The notes beneath the pieces were generated by a model. The model was not told where the DNA came from. It saw only the letters and a program-made list of their open reading frames with translations, and did not search any database. Both the position numbers and the translations under genes were made by a program. From NCBI GenBank assembly GCA_009773055.1, contig WOUW01000020.1:1-37868 (forward strand): a DNA stretch of 37,868 nucleotides. The letters run 5' to 3'. This DNA is from Paracoccaceae bacterium. Lineage in GTDB: Bacteria; Pseudomonadota; Alphaproteobacteria; Rhodobacterales; Rhodobacteraceae. This document shows, one piece after another, positions 26,833 to 34,231 of this stretch (positions are counted from its first letter, which is position 1; every line of letters starts with the position of its first letter).

Positions 26833-29022
26833 TTAGAGAAAACTCTGCGGATCAATATCCACCGCGAGCCTCAAATCCCTCGGCAGCTTGAACCCCGCCA
26901 GCCACTCCGCCAAGGCCGCCTGCAACGGAGCCCCCTTCTCCGCCTTCACCAGAAGCCGCACCCGGTGCCGCCCCCGCACCCGGGCAATCGGCGCAGGGGC
27001 AGGCCCCCAGACCTCCGCTCCGATCCGCTTCAACGGCTCACACCGCCGCGCCAGTTCCCCCCCGAAATCGAACACCTGCGCCACATCGGTCGACGACAGG
27101 ATGATCCCCGCCATACGCCCATAGGGCGGCACGCCCGAGGCCCGCCGCTCCGCCGCCTCGGCCCGCCAGAACGCCTCCTCGTCGCCGCCAAGGATCGCGC
27201 GGATCACCGGATGCTCCGGCTGGTGGGTCTGCAGCCAGGCCTCCCCCTTCCGCTCTGCCGTCCGCCCCGCCCGGCCCGCCACCTGCCGCATCAGCTGGAA
27301 CGTCCGCTCCGCCGCCCGCAGGTCCGACCCTTGGAGGCCAAGGTCCGCATCGATCACCCCCACCAGCGTCAGCAGGGGAAAGTTGTGCCCCTTCGCCACG
27401 ATCTGCGTGCCGATGATGATGTCGGCCCCGCCCTCGGCAATGCCCGCGATGGCCTCTTTCAGTGCGCGGGCCGACCCGAACAGGTCTGACGACAGCACCA
27501 CCACCCGCGCCTCCGGAAACCGCGCCGCCACCTCTTCGGCCAGCCGCTCCACCCCCGGCCCGACGGCGGCCATCCGGCCTTCGACCCCACAGGAGGGACA
27601 AGCCAAAGGCACCGGCTTCGTCGCGCCGCACTGGTGGCAGACCAGCCGCTTCTGGAACCGGTGCTCCACCATCCGCGCGTCGCAGTGGTCGCAGCCCACC
27701 TGATGCCCGCAGGCCCGGCACAGCGTCACCGGAGCAAACCCCCGCCGGTTCAGGAACAACAGCGCCTGCTCCCCCCGCGCCACCACCGCGCTGACCTTCC
27801 CGGCCAGCGTCTCCGAAATCCACCGATCCCCTGGCAGCTTCTCCGACCGCATGTCGATCGCCCGCATCTCCGGCATCTCTGCCGCACCGAACCGGGACCC
27901 CAGATCCAGCCGCTGATATTTCCCCGCCTCGACATTGGCCCAGGTCTCCAGCGACGGCGTCGCCGAGGCCAGCACCACCGCGCAGCCACAGACCGCCGCC
28001 CGCAAGACCGCCATGTCCCGCGCGTTGTAAAGAACCCCGTCCTCCTGCTTGTAGGAGGTGTCGTGCTCCTCATCGACAACGATCAGCCCCAGGTCCTGGA
28101 ACGGCAGGAACAAGGCCGACCGAGCGCCCACCACCAGCCCCGCCTCTCCCTCCGCCGCCATCTTCCACAGCCGCCGCCGCTCGGTCATCGTGACGCCCGA
28201 GTGCCACTCTGCCGGCTTCGCGCCAAACCGAGCCTCCACCCGAGTCAGAAACTCCGCCGTCAGCGCAATCTCCGGCAACAAGACCAGCGCCTGCCGCCTG
28301 GCCCGCAACGTCTCCGCCACCGCCTCCAGGTACACCTCGGTCTTCCCCGACCCCGTCACCCCCTTCAGAAGCGTCGCCGAATACCTCCCCAGCGCCACGG
28401 CGGCCACCAGCGCGTCCCCGGCCGCCACCTGATCGCCCTCCAGCTTCATGCCCCGATCGGCCCGCATGCGCGGATAGGGCGTATCGCGCGGCGCATCCTC
28501 CTCGGCCACTACCCCCAGCTTGACCAACCCCTTGACCACCGACGCGCCACAGCCCGCCGCCTCGGCCAGCTCGCCCAACGTGACCGGAGCCCCCCCGAAC
28601 TCCCGCAACGCCTCCACCACCCGATGCCGCGCCTCCGTCAGCTGGTTCGGCACCGCCCCCGCCAGCCGGTAGACCCGCCGCGTCGACGGCGGATCGCCCA
28701 ACCCTGGGGTCCGCGTCGCCAGCCGCAGCATCGACGGCAGCGGCGTCAGCGTATACTCCGCCGCCCGCGCCAGGAACGTCCGCAACTCGGCCCGCATCGG
28801 CCGCGCGTCCAGCACGCGGGTGACAGGCCGGATCTTCGTCGGATCCCAGCCCCCGGCACCCGGCCCCCAGACCACGCCCAAGACCCGGCGCGGCCCCAGC
28901 GGCACCTCGACGAAATCCCCGTCGCCGCAGCCGCCTTCCGGCGCGCGATAGTCCAGCACCCGACCCAAGGGTTCCGTCGTCAGCACGCCCACCAGATCGC
29001 CCGCCCGATAGACCCGCTCCAC
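26833..29022 (-). CDS. priA: Primosomal protein N' (replication restart helicase PriA)
   Basis: 3'-5' helicase that recognises stalled or D-loop forks and reloads the replicative helicase. The 729 residues show the N-terminal 3'BD (DLVGVLTTEPLGRVLDYRAPEGG), Walker A in LLKGVTGSGKTEVYLEAV, the DEEH box in LIVVDEEHDTSYKQEDG, and four CxxC pairs binding two zincs (CRACG, CDHCD, CHQCG, CPSCG). Motifs LLFLNRRGFA, GTQIVAKGHNFP and GRAGR follow. The start is GTG at 29022 with GGGGAAGG 7 nt upstream; the open frame continues to 29109 but the extra residues are not family-like. Divergent from fsa. Intact and chromosome-like in composition, in contrast to the low-GC gene after it. Confidence 0.95.
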   Translation of the reverse strand: MERVYRAGDLVGVLTTEPLGRVLDYRAPEGGCGDGDFVEVPLGPRRVLGVVWGPGAGGWDPTKIRPVTRVLDARPMRAELRTFLARAAEYTLTPLPSMLRLATRTPGLGDPPSTRRVYRLAGAVPNQLTEARHRVVEALREFGGAPVTLGELAEAAGCGASVVKGLVKLGVVAEEDAPRDTPYPRMRADRGMKLEGDQVAAGDALVAAVALGRYSATLLKGVTGSGKTEVYLEAVAETLRARRQALVLLPEIALTAEFLTRVEARFGAKPAEWHSGVTMTERRRLWKMAAEGEAGLVVGARSALFLPFQDLGLIVVDEEHDTSYKQEDGVLYNARDMAVLRAAVCGCAVVLASATPSLETWANVEAGKYQRLDLGSRFGAAEMPEMRAIDMRSEKLPGDRWISETLAGKVSAVVARGEQALLFLNRRGFAPVTLCRACGHQVGCDHCDARMVEHRFQKRLVCHQCGATKPVPLACPSCGVEGRMAAVGPGVERLAEEVAARFPEARVVVLSSDLFGSARALKEAIAGIAEGGADIIIGTQIVAKGHNFPLLTLVGVIDADLGLQGSDLRAAERTFQLMRQVAGRAGRTAERKGEAWLQTHQPEHPVIRAILGGDEEAFWRAEAAERRASGVPPYGRMAGIILSSTDVAQVFDFGGELARRCEPLKRIGAEVWGPAPAPIARVRGRHRVRLLVKAEKGAPLQAALAEWLAGFKLPRDLRLAVDIDPQSFL

Positions 29023-29120
29023 GACTTCACCTTCCCCTGCCTGCCCGATTGCGGTAAACCCCGCTCCGAGAGCATTCAACCCCCGGCGCGGCACCCCCGC
29101 AACCGGCAAGGAGACAGCCC

Positions 29121-29774
29121 ATGAAATTCTTCATCGACACCGCCGACGTCGACGCCATCCGTGAGCTTCACGATCTCGGCATGGTTGACGGCGTCACCAC
29201 CAACCCCTCGCTGATCCTGAAATCCGGCCGCGACATCATCGAGGTCACACGCGAGATCTGCTCGTTCGTCAAGGGCCCGGTCTCGGCCGAAGTGGTCTCG
29301 CTCAAGGCCGACGAGATGCTGGCCGAGGGCCGCAAGCTTGCCGCCATCGCCCCGAACATCGCCGTGAAAGTCCCGCTGACCTGGGACGGCCTCAAGGCCT
29401 GCAAGGTTCTGTCGGGCGAAGGCTTCATGGTCAACGTCACGCTCTGCTTTTCCGCCAACCAGGCGCTGATCGCCGCCAAGGCCGGGGCGACCTTCATCAG
29501 CCCCTTCATCGGGCGGCTTGACGACATCAACCTCGACGGGCTTGACCTGATCGGCGACATCCGCACAATCTATGACAACTACGATTTCAAGACCCAGATC
29601 CTCGCCGCCTCGATCCGCACCGCCAACCACGTCAAGGATTGCGCAATGATCGGAGCCGACGTGATCACCGCCCCCCCGAACGTCATCAAGGCCCTGGCGA
29701 GCCACGTGCTGACCGACAAGGGCCTCGACCAGTTCACCAAGGACTGGGCGAAGACGGGTCAGAAGATCCTCTGA
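29121..29774 (+). CDS. fsa: Transaldolase-like fructose-6-phosphate aldolase
   Basis: Class I Schiff-base aldolase of the FSA/TalC subfamily: a short transaldolase of 217 residues. It opens [31 protein letters not shown], the family signature, and the Schiff-base lysine Lys83 sits in [37 protein letters not shown] matches the later barrel strands. The family includes both true transaldolases (sedoheptulose-7-P and glyceraldehyde-3-P exchange) and fructose-6-P aldolases, and these cannot be separated by eye. AAGGAG precedes the ATG. It is divergent from priA and followed by repeats. Confidence 0.92.
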   Translation: MKFFIDTADVDAIRELHDLGMVDGVTTNPSLILKSGRDIIEVTREICSFVKGPVSAEVVSLKADEMLAEGRKLAAIAPNIAVKVPLTWDGLKACKVLSGEGFMVNVTLCFSANQALIAAKAGATFISPFIGRLDDINLDGLDLIGDIRTIYDNYDFKTQILAASIRTANHVKDCAMIGADVITAPPNVIKALASHVLTDKGLDQFTKDWAKTGQKIL

Positions 29775-29786
29775 CACCTTCCTGAG

Positions 29787-29810
29787 TAGGGTGCGCATTC
29801 ATGGCGCACC
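29787..29810. repeat. REP-like palindrome, variant copy
   Basis: Has the TAGGGTGCGC left arm and GGCGCACC right arm, but with a longer, different loop (ATTCAT). It starts 12 nt after the fsa stop and could end that transcript. Confidence 0.7.
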
Positions 29811-29836
29811 ACACCCCACCCAAAACGACGCACCTC

Positions 29837-29858
29837 GTAGGTCGGGCTTCAGCCCGAC
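29837..29858. repeat. GTAGGTCGGGC palindrome
   Basis: GTCGGGCT-TC-AGCCCGAC hairpin preceded by GTAG. It has the same design as the TAGGGTGCGC units (a GTAG head followed by a GC-rich stem) but a different arm sequence, so it may be a second REP-like family. A single copy is present in the window. Confidence 0.6.
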
Positions 29859-29913
29859 TCTTCGACCCACGCACCACACAGGGCCGCGCCCTCCCTCGGG
29901 CGAGCGCAAACCC

Positions 29914-30105
29914 GCCGGTTCTGCGCACTTTATCCCTCAACCCCTCCCACCGAAGTTCGGGTGACTGCCGTTGCAAAAGCGCCCTCCCGGGGGGGTGATG
30001 AGCGATCAGAAATCCTCCAGTGGAGGATTTCCGCGAAGAACGCCCGGCCCGTGGCCGGGCAGTGGGGAGGGCGCGGCCCGGCGGCGCAAGCGCCTTGAAT
30101 CCGGG
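29914..30105 (-). repeat. Composite repeat, copy B (inverted relative to copy A)
   Basis: Read on the minus strand, it runs CCCGGATTCAAGGCGC, TGCGCCGCCGGGC, then an extra segment of about 75-95 nt with GGGCCGGGCG and the AAATCCTCC hairpin. It then has GGGCGCTTTTGCA, TTCGGTGGGAGGGGTTG, ATAAAGTGC and CAGAACCGG. It pairs with copy A at 25617-25739 in opposite orientation across the priA-fsa segment. Confidence 0.75.
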
Positions 30106-30153
30106 CCAAGGGGCGCTTCCGCTTGAAGCGTAGTGCCACGCCAAGTCACATCG

Positions 30154-30174
30154 TAGGGTGCGCTACAGCGCACC
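30154..30174. repeat. REP-like palindrome copy
   Basis: Identical to the 25530-25550 palindrome, including the adjacent ATCG and CCA. It lies 73 nt from the HNH stop. Confidence 0.8.
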
Positions 30175-30246
30175 ATCGCTTGCGTGCGTCAGATTTGCCC
30201 AAAGCTCATCTGATTATAACTGGCAAGGTGGCGCTTAGTTACTCAG

Positions 30247-30990
30247 TCACTTGAAGTTTTCAAATAGACTAAACTTTGGGCCGCAGCCGCCGTTGGGGGA
30301 CAGAGCCACATAGCACTTCTCATCTGTGCGCCCACAGTTCGCAGGCTCAAAGAGCCACCTAAAATTGAAGCATGGCAAATAGTCGTTGTCGTAGAACGGC
30401 CGCTCGGATTTATCGGGATGGCAAATCTCATGGCAATCCCTGCATAACGCCACAAGTTCGAAAATGAGCTCCGCACCTACGTGACGGTTGGTCGTGTGAT
30501 GCACCAAGACTGCTGGCTTCTCACAACAGCCCTCGCAAACCCCATGAGCTCGCTCAAATACCTTAAATCTCTTCTTTTGCCACTTTTCTGTCCGTCGATA
30601 TGCCTCGTACTCATCACTCCAGTCCTTCGACTTTCTGATTAGCTCATTGTCTTTCTCCTTCTGTAGTTTGACGTACTTTTTAACGATCCCCTCTCGCTCT
30701 TGTTCGCGAGTTTCCGCGTAACGCCAACGTATTGCCTCATCGAATGGTGGGTAGGTGCCAGGATGCTCAGACTGCTTCAAGGATTTTGACATATCCTTTC
30801 CACATTGGTCACAGAAGTCCTTTAGTTGAGTAGCGCCAGTATTGAGCGTCCATAGACGTCTGGTCACATTTGTATGCTGACACTCCCCATCCTCAAACTC
30901 TTCGATCTCTCTTTCGTAGGCATCTGCAATCTCTCCATACAAGAAGATTGGCTTGCCCTCGTCTTGGTCAATAACAGGTGTCCGCTTCAA
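30247..30990 (-). CDS. HNH endonuclease-like protein, low GC
   Basis: Predicted nuclease of 247 residues. The C-terminal half has the HNH beta-beta-alpha-metal core: CEGC (152-155), VLVHHTTNRH with His164/His165, and LCRDCHEICHPD with Cys183, Cys186 and His191. An N-terminal zinc-like site uses Cys37 with CDQC (60-63), and a charged helical linker with many Lys and Glu lies between. The start is uncertain: TTG at 30990 has GGAGAG about 4 nt upstream, whereas GTG at 31011 or 31005 lacks one. A 60-base sample I counted is about 45% GC, far below the neighbours, implying transfer. No methyltransferase or restriction partner lies beside it, so it may be a homing-type, mobile or defence nuclease. 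Target unknown. Confidence 0.75.
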   Translation of the reverse strand: MKRTPVIDQDEGKPIFLYGEIADAYEREIEEFEDGECQHTNVTRRLWTLNTGATQLKDFCDQCGKDMSKSLKQSEHPGTYPPFDEAIRWRYAETREQEREGIVKKYVKLQKEKDNELIRKSKDWSDEYEAYRRTEKWQKKRFKVFERAHGVCEGCCEKPAVLVHHTTNRHVGAELIFELVALCRDCHEICHPDKSERPFYDNDYLPCFNFRWLFEPANCGRTDEKCYVALSPNGGCGPKFSLFENFK

Positions 30991-31083
30991 TCCGCTCTCC
31001 AGCACAAACACATACGCAATGATCTAACAACGGCTGGCAGAATGAAAGCTGATACTGGCTCAACTCGTTTCCTACTCCCCACC

Positions 31084-31590
31084 TCACCGCACCAACGGTC
31101 CGCCAAACACCCGCGCCTCCCCCTCCGCAACCGCCTTCTGCACCCCCTCCTGTGCCTTGGCCCGAACCGCCTCCACCACTTCCGGCCCCGCATCCTCCCA
31201 CGCCTCCCCCATCGCCCGCGCTACCTCCCCGAACTGCGGCTTCTCCCCCGACCAGGCCTCCTCCCGCTCCCGGTAATGCGCCAGCGTCTCGGCCCCCCGG
31301 ATCACCCCGGCCAGCCGGGCGTGCATGTAGCTGCGCAACACGTCGTTGATCCGCGGGCCGTACCCCTCGCCCATCGACTTGAAGAACTTCAGCACATCCG
31401 CCTCCAGCGCGATGCAGACCCGCTGCTTCGCGGCCCGGGGCGTGGCCGTGGCGATCTCGTGCCATTCCTCGGGGATGCGGCCGGTCAGCTCGATGGTGTT
31501 GTGCAGGTCCCATTCCAGACGCCGCATTACATCCATCATGTAGGTCATCTGCGCGCGCTGGCGGGGGGTCTGGCGTGCAAGGTCGGGCAT
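31084..31590 (-). CDS. BrnA-like antitoxin family protein without a BrnT partner
   Basis: The 168-residue product carries the BrnA core in its middle: RVCIALEADVLKFFKSMG, then EGYGPRINDVLRSYMHARLAG. This is the ribbon-helix-helix-like segment that in type II BrnTA systems neutralises toxin and binds the brn promoter. The N-terminus (about 1-60, WDLHNTIELTGRIPEEWHEI) and the Ala/Glu-rich C-terminus exceed the usual 80-100 residue BrnA. The ATG at 31590 has AGGAG 7 nt upstream; a longer frame to 31695 would run over the palindrome at 31644. No small RelE-like BrnT toxin lies on either side. Probably a stand-alone DNA-binding regulator; composition is chromosomal. Confidence 0.72.
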   Translation of the reverse strand: MPDLARQTPRQRAQMTYMMDVMRRLEWDLHNTIELTGRIPEEWHEIATATPRAAKQRVCIALEADVLKFFKSMGEGYGPRINDVLRSYMHARLAGVIRGAETLAHYREREEAWSGEKPQFGEVARAMGEAWEDAGPEVVEAVRAKAQEGVQKAVAEGEARVFGGPLVR

Positions 31591-31643
31591 TGGCGGGCTC
31601 CTCTCGCGGCCATCATCCCGCGCAAAGGTTAACGCCGGGGCAA

Positions 31644-31659
31644 GCATACGTGCGTATGC
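31644..31659. promoter_or_regulatory. Perfect inverted repeat upstream of brnA-like gene, candidate operator
   Basis: GCATACG-TG-CGTATGC, a 7+2+7 palindrome 54 nt before the BrnA-like ATG, with two further ATACGC half-site-like copies to its right (near 31669 and 31680). On the minus strand the TATGCT inside it could serve as a -10, so a protein bound there would block transcription. BrnA proteins are known to bind their own promoters, so autoregulation is the simplest reading. Inference. Confidence 0.55.
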
Positions 31660-31756
31660 ATGGGATGAATACGCGGTGGATACGCAGTGTTGCATCCCTG
31701 CCGGTCCCCTTCGGGCTCATGTGTTAATCCTGTCGCCAAGGCCTTGGCGGCTCGCC

Positions 31757-31762
31757 TATACT
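31757..31762 (+). promoter_or_regulatory. Candidate -10 element for DUF484-xerC
   Basis: TATACT sits 37 nt before the DUF484 ATG on the + strand and is close to TATAAT. No matching -35 is found at 16-18 nt, so the promoter is weak, activator-dependent or placed elsewhere. Confidence 0.35.
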
Positions 31763-31799
31763 GCTGCCGAAGTCGCACCTGAACCCCTTGGCCCGTCCC

Positions 31800-32498
31800 A
31801 TGATCGAACCCGACCTTCGCGACCGTATCCTTGCCCAGCCCGAGAGGCTGCTTGACGACCGCGACGTGATGAACGCCCTCGTTTCCGCCAACGAACGCAG
31901 CCTCGGCGAGAACATCGTCGATCTGCGCGGCATCGCCATGCAGCGGCTGGAAACGCGCCTCGACCGGCTGGAAGATACCCATCGGTCAGTGATTGCAGCG
32001 GCTTACGAGAATCTCGCGGGGACCAACCAGGTCCACCGTGCGGTGCTGCAGCTGCTGGAGCCGACGAACTTCGAGGCCTTCATGGCCAACCTGACCGGAG
32101 AGGTCGCACAGACCCTTCGCGTGGACATGGTCCGGCTGGTGCTGGAAACCCTGCAAGAGGACAGCGAAGGCGATCCGACGCTGCGCCGTCTGGGCGACGT
32201 TCTGCAGATCGCCCCCCGCGGCTTTGTCGCTAACTATCTGACAAACGGTCGAAATGGCCCCGGCCGCCCGGTCGTCCTGCGCGCGGTCACCGGGCTCGCG
32301 GCAGGCTTCTACGGCGACAAGTCGGACGACATCCGGTCCGAGGCGCTGATGAAACTTGACCTTGGCCCGGGCCGTCTGCCGGGGCTTCTGGTCTTTGCCT
32401 CGGAAGACCCCAACCAGTTCAAGTCCACCCACGGCACCGATCTTCTGGCCTTCTTCGCAGGCGTCTTCGAACGGGCGATGCGGCGGTGGCTGGGCTAG
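31800..32498 (+). CDS. DUF484 family protein
   Basis: Protein of 232 residues from the DUF484 family, which is commonly encoded directly before xerC in Proteobacteria; its function is not established. An N-terminal helical part (EPDLRDRILAQPERLLDDRDVMNALVSANE and a coiled-coil-like RLETRLDRLEDTHRSV) leads into a GAF-like domain (about 85-232) with the VFASEDPNQFKSTHGTDLLAFFAGVFERAMRRWL ending. The ATG at 31800 is preferred over the TTG at 31788, since residues from MIEPDLR onward look family-like. Its 3' end overlaps the xerC start by 13 nt. Confidence 0.85.
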   Translation: MIEPDLRDRILAQPERLLDDRDVMNALVSANERSLGENIVDLRGIAMQRLETRLDRLEDTHRSVIAAAYENLAGTNQVHRAVLQLLEPTNFEAFMANLTGEVAQTLRVDMVRLVLETLQEDSEGDPTLRRLGDVLQIAPRGFVANYLTNGRNGPGRPVVLRAVTGLAAGFYGDKSDDIRSEALMKLDLGPGRLPGLLVFASEDPNQFKSTHGTDLLAFFAGVFERAMRRWLG

Positions 32499-33424
32499 GC
32501 GCGGACCCCTTCCTCGCGCCCGCATTGGGGGCGGCGCTTATCCAATGGCTGCAACAGCTTGCGGCCCTTGAAGGCGCGGCGGCGAACACCGTTGAGGCCT
32601 ACCGGCGCGACGTCGCCCGCTACCTGCGGTTTCTGTCCACGCATCGCGGCGGGGCCGAAGGCATCGCTGCCGTGGCGCGCATCACCCAGTCCGACCTGCG
32701 CGCCTGGATGGCCGACGAACGCGCCCGGGGCCTCTCTGCCCGCTCGCTGGCCCGGGCGCTTTCGGCAGTCAAAGGGTTCACCGCCTGGGCCGCCGACCGG
32801 ACCGGCACCGATGCCACCACCGTCCTTTCCGCCAGAGGCCCGAGGTTCCGTCGCAAGCTGCCGCGCCCGCTAAGTGAAGACAGCGCCTCGGAAATCCTGA
32901 CCGAGATCGGCGAAGACGCGCGCGAAGACTGGATCGCCGCCCGCGACACGGCGATTGCGACGCTCCTCTACGGCCTTGGCCTGCGAATCTCCGAGGCCCT
33001 GTCGCTGACCGGGGCCGACCATCCCCTGCCCCCCACGCTCCGCATCACCGGCAAGGGAGGCAAGACGCGGCCGGTCCCGGTGATCCCCGCCGCCGCCGAG
33101 GCCGTGGCGGCCTATGTCGCACTCTGCCCCTTCGATTTAACCCCGACCGAGGCGCTTTTTCGCGGGGCGCGTGGCGGTCCGGTCAACCCCCGCCTTATCC
33201 AATCTGCGATGGAGCGCGCGCGCCTTCGCCTTGGCCTGCCTGCCACAGCGACACCCCACGCGCTGCGCCACAGCTTTGCCACCCACCTTCTGTCGGCCGG
33301 AGGCGATCTTCGCGCGATTCAGGAGCTTCTCGGCCACGCCTCGCTGTCCACCACCCAAGCCTACACCGCCGTCGATGCCGCCCGTCTGATGGAAGTCTAC
33401 GAGAAAGCTCACCCCCGCGCCTGA
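32486..33424 (+). CDS. xerC: Tyrosine recombinase XerC
   Basis: Site-specific recombinase that with XerD resolves chromosome dimers at dif during division. The 312 residues have the N-terminal SAM-like core-binding domain (about 15-110) and the catalytic domain with Arg168 (GLRISEALSL), Lys190 (GKGGKTRPVP), His258 and Arg261 (HALRHSFATH), His284 (LLGHASLSTT) and Tyr293. The start is GTG at 32486 inside the DUF484 gene, so the two are coupled. The DUF484 neighbour and normal length argue for housekeeping XerC over a phage or integron integrase. No dif site is visible in the window. Confidence 0.92.
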   Translation: MAGLGADPFLAPALGAALIQWLQQLAALEGAAANTVEAYRRDVARYLRFLSTHRGGAEGIAAVARITQSDLRAWMADERARGLSARSLARALSAVKGFTAWAADRTGTDATTVLSARGPRFRRKLPRPLSEDSASEILTEIGEDAREDWIAARDTAIATLLYGLGLRISEALSLTGADHPLPPTLRITGKGGKTRPVPVIPAAAEAVAAYVALCPFDLTPTEALFRGARGGPVNPRLIQSAMERARLRLGLPATATPHALRHSFATHLLSAGGDLRAIQELLGHASLSTTQAYTAVDAARLMEVYEKAHPRA

Positions 33425-33469
33425 CGCGACCCTGTTGCACGCCGCCGTGTATTCCGCCATCAAGAGCCC

Positions 33470-34174
33470 ATGAACCCGCGTCTGAAAGCCCTTTCTGTTC
33501 ATCTCCTCACCGCGTCAGGCGCGGTCCTGTCTATGTTTGCCATGCTGGCTGCGGTCGAACAGAACTGGAGCCTGATGTTTCTCTGGCTGGTCGTCGCCCT
33601 GATCGTCGACGGGGTGGACGGCCCGCTGGCCCGGCGCTTCGACGTGCGGAAGAACTGGCCGACCTATGACGGGGTCCTGATGGACCTGATCGTAGATTAC
33701 CTTACCTACGTCTTCATCCCGGCCTTCGCGCTGTTCAAGTCCGGCCTCCTGTCCGGCTGGACCGGATGGCTCGCGATCATCGTGATCTGCTACGGCTCGG
33801 TGATCTATTTTGCCGACACGCGGATGAAGACCAAGGACAAGTCGTTTGCCGGCTTTCCCGCATGCTGGAACATGGTGGTCCTCGTCCTCTTCGCCACCCA
33901 ACCCGGAGAAATGGTGATCCTTCTGGTCGTGATCCTTCTCACGGTGACGATGTTCACCAACCTCAAGTTCATCCATCCGGTGCGGACAAGCCGGTGGTAT
34001 GAAATCTCGCTCGGCGTCTGCATCGCCTGGATCGTCCTGGCCGGCTGGGCCGCCTGGTGGGATTTCAACGAAGGCCCCGTGGTCAAATGGCTTCTGGTGC
34101 TGACCTCGCTTTACCTCTGCCTCGCAGGAATCGTCCAGCAGATCATTCCCGAAAGCATCCGCCGGGTGCGCTAG
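33470..34174 (+). CDS. pcs: Phosphatidylcholine synthase
   Basis: Integral membrane CDP-alcohol phosphatidyltransferase that joins choline to CDP-diacylglycerol to make phosphatidylcholine, a pathway typical of Alphaproteobacteria. The 234 residues carry the Pcs version of the CDP-alcohol motif exactly: Asp50-Gly51, Ala54-Arg55, twelve residues, Gly68, Asp72, Asp76. About eight membrane helices are visible, and KDKSFAGFPACWNM and HPVRTSRWYE are family-typical loops. It lies 46 nt after xerC but is probably transcribed independently in function. A hairpin terminator follows at 34179. Confidence 0.94.
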   Translation: MNPRLKALSVHLLTASGAVLSMFAMLAAVEQNWSLMFLWLVVALIVDGVDGPLARRFDVRKNWPTYDGVLMDLIVDYLTYVFIPAFALFKSGLLSGWTGWLAIIVICYGSVIYFADTRMKTKDKSFAGFPACWNMVVLVLFATQPGEMVILLVVILLTVTMFTNLKFIHPVRTSRWYEISLGVCIAWIVLAGWAAWWDFNEGPVVKWLLVLTSLYLCLAGIVQQIIPESIRRVR

Positions 34175-34178
34175 ACCC

Positions 34179-34200
34179 AAAATCCTTAAGCAAGGATTTT
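34179..34200. terminator. Bidirectional terminator between pcs and the EamA gene
   Basis: AAAATCCTT and AAGGATTTT form a nine-base-pair stem with an AAGC loop and T-runs on both outgoing strands. It sits between convergent genes, 5 nt after the pcs stop and 32 nt before the EamA stop. Confidence 0.8.
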
Positions 34201-34231
34201 GACAGATTTCTTACTCAGGAAATTTGACCCT

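Larger units (their letters stand above)
29775..30246. other. Repeat cluster between fsa and the HNH gene
   Basis: About 470 nt with no supportable gene. From left to right it has a REP-like palindrome (29787-29810), a different palindrome (29837-29858), composite repeat copy B (about 29914-30105, inverted), and another REP-like palindrome (30154-30174). Within copy B a perfect inverted repeat AAATCCTCC-AGT-GGAGGATTT lies at 30010-30030. The 30175-30246 tail is A/T-rich and leads into the HNH gene. Confidence 0.65.

Noticed and set aside
29734-30144. 136-residue protein on - in the repeat cluster
   Set aside because: It is a translation of composite repeat copy B and neighbouring palindromes; the matching reading in copy A is broken differently, so it behaves as DNA repeat and not as a gene.
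31012-31083. BrnT toxin next to the BrnA-like gene
   Set aside because: The 72-nt gap and flanks contain no small RelE-like ORF on either strand.
32486-33424. Phage or integron integrase, with a mobile island at its end
   Set aside because: Coupling to DUF484 and full XerC-type length and motifs indicate housekeeping XerC; no tRNA att site or phage genes are near.
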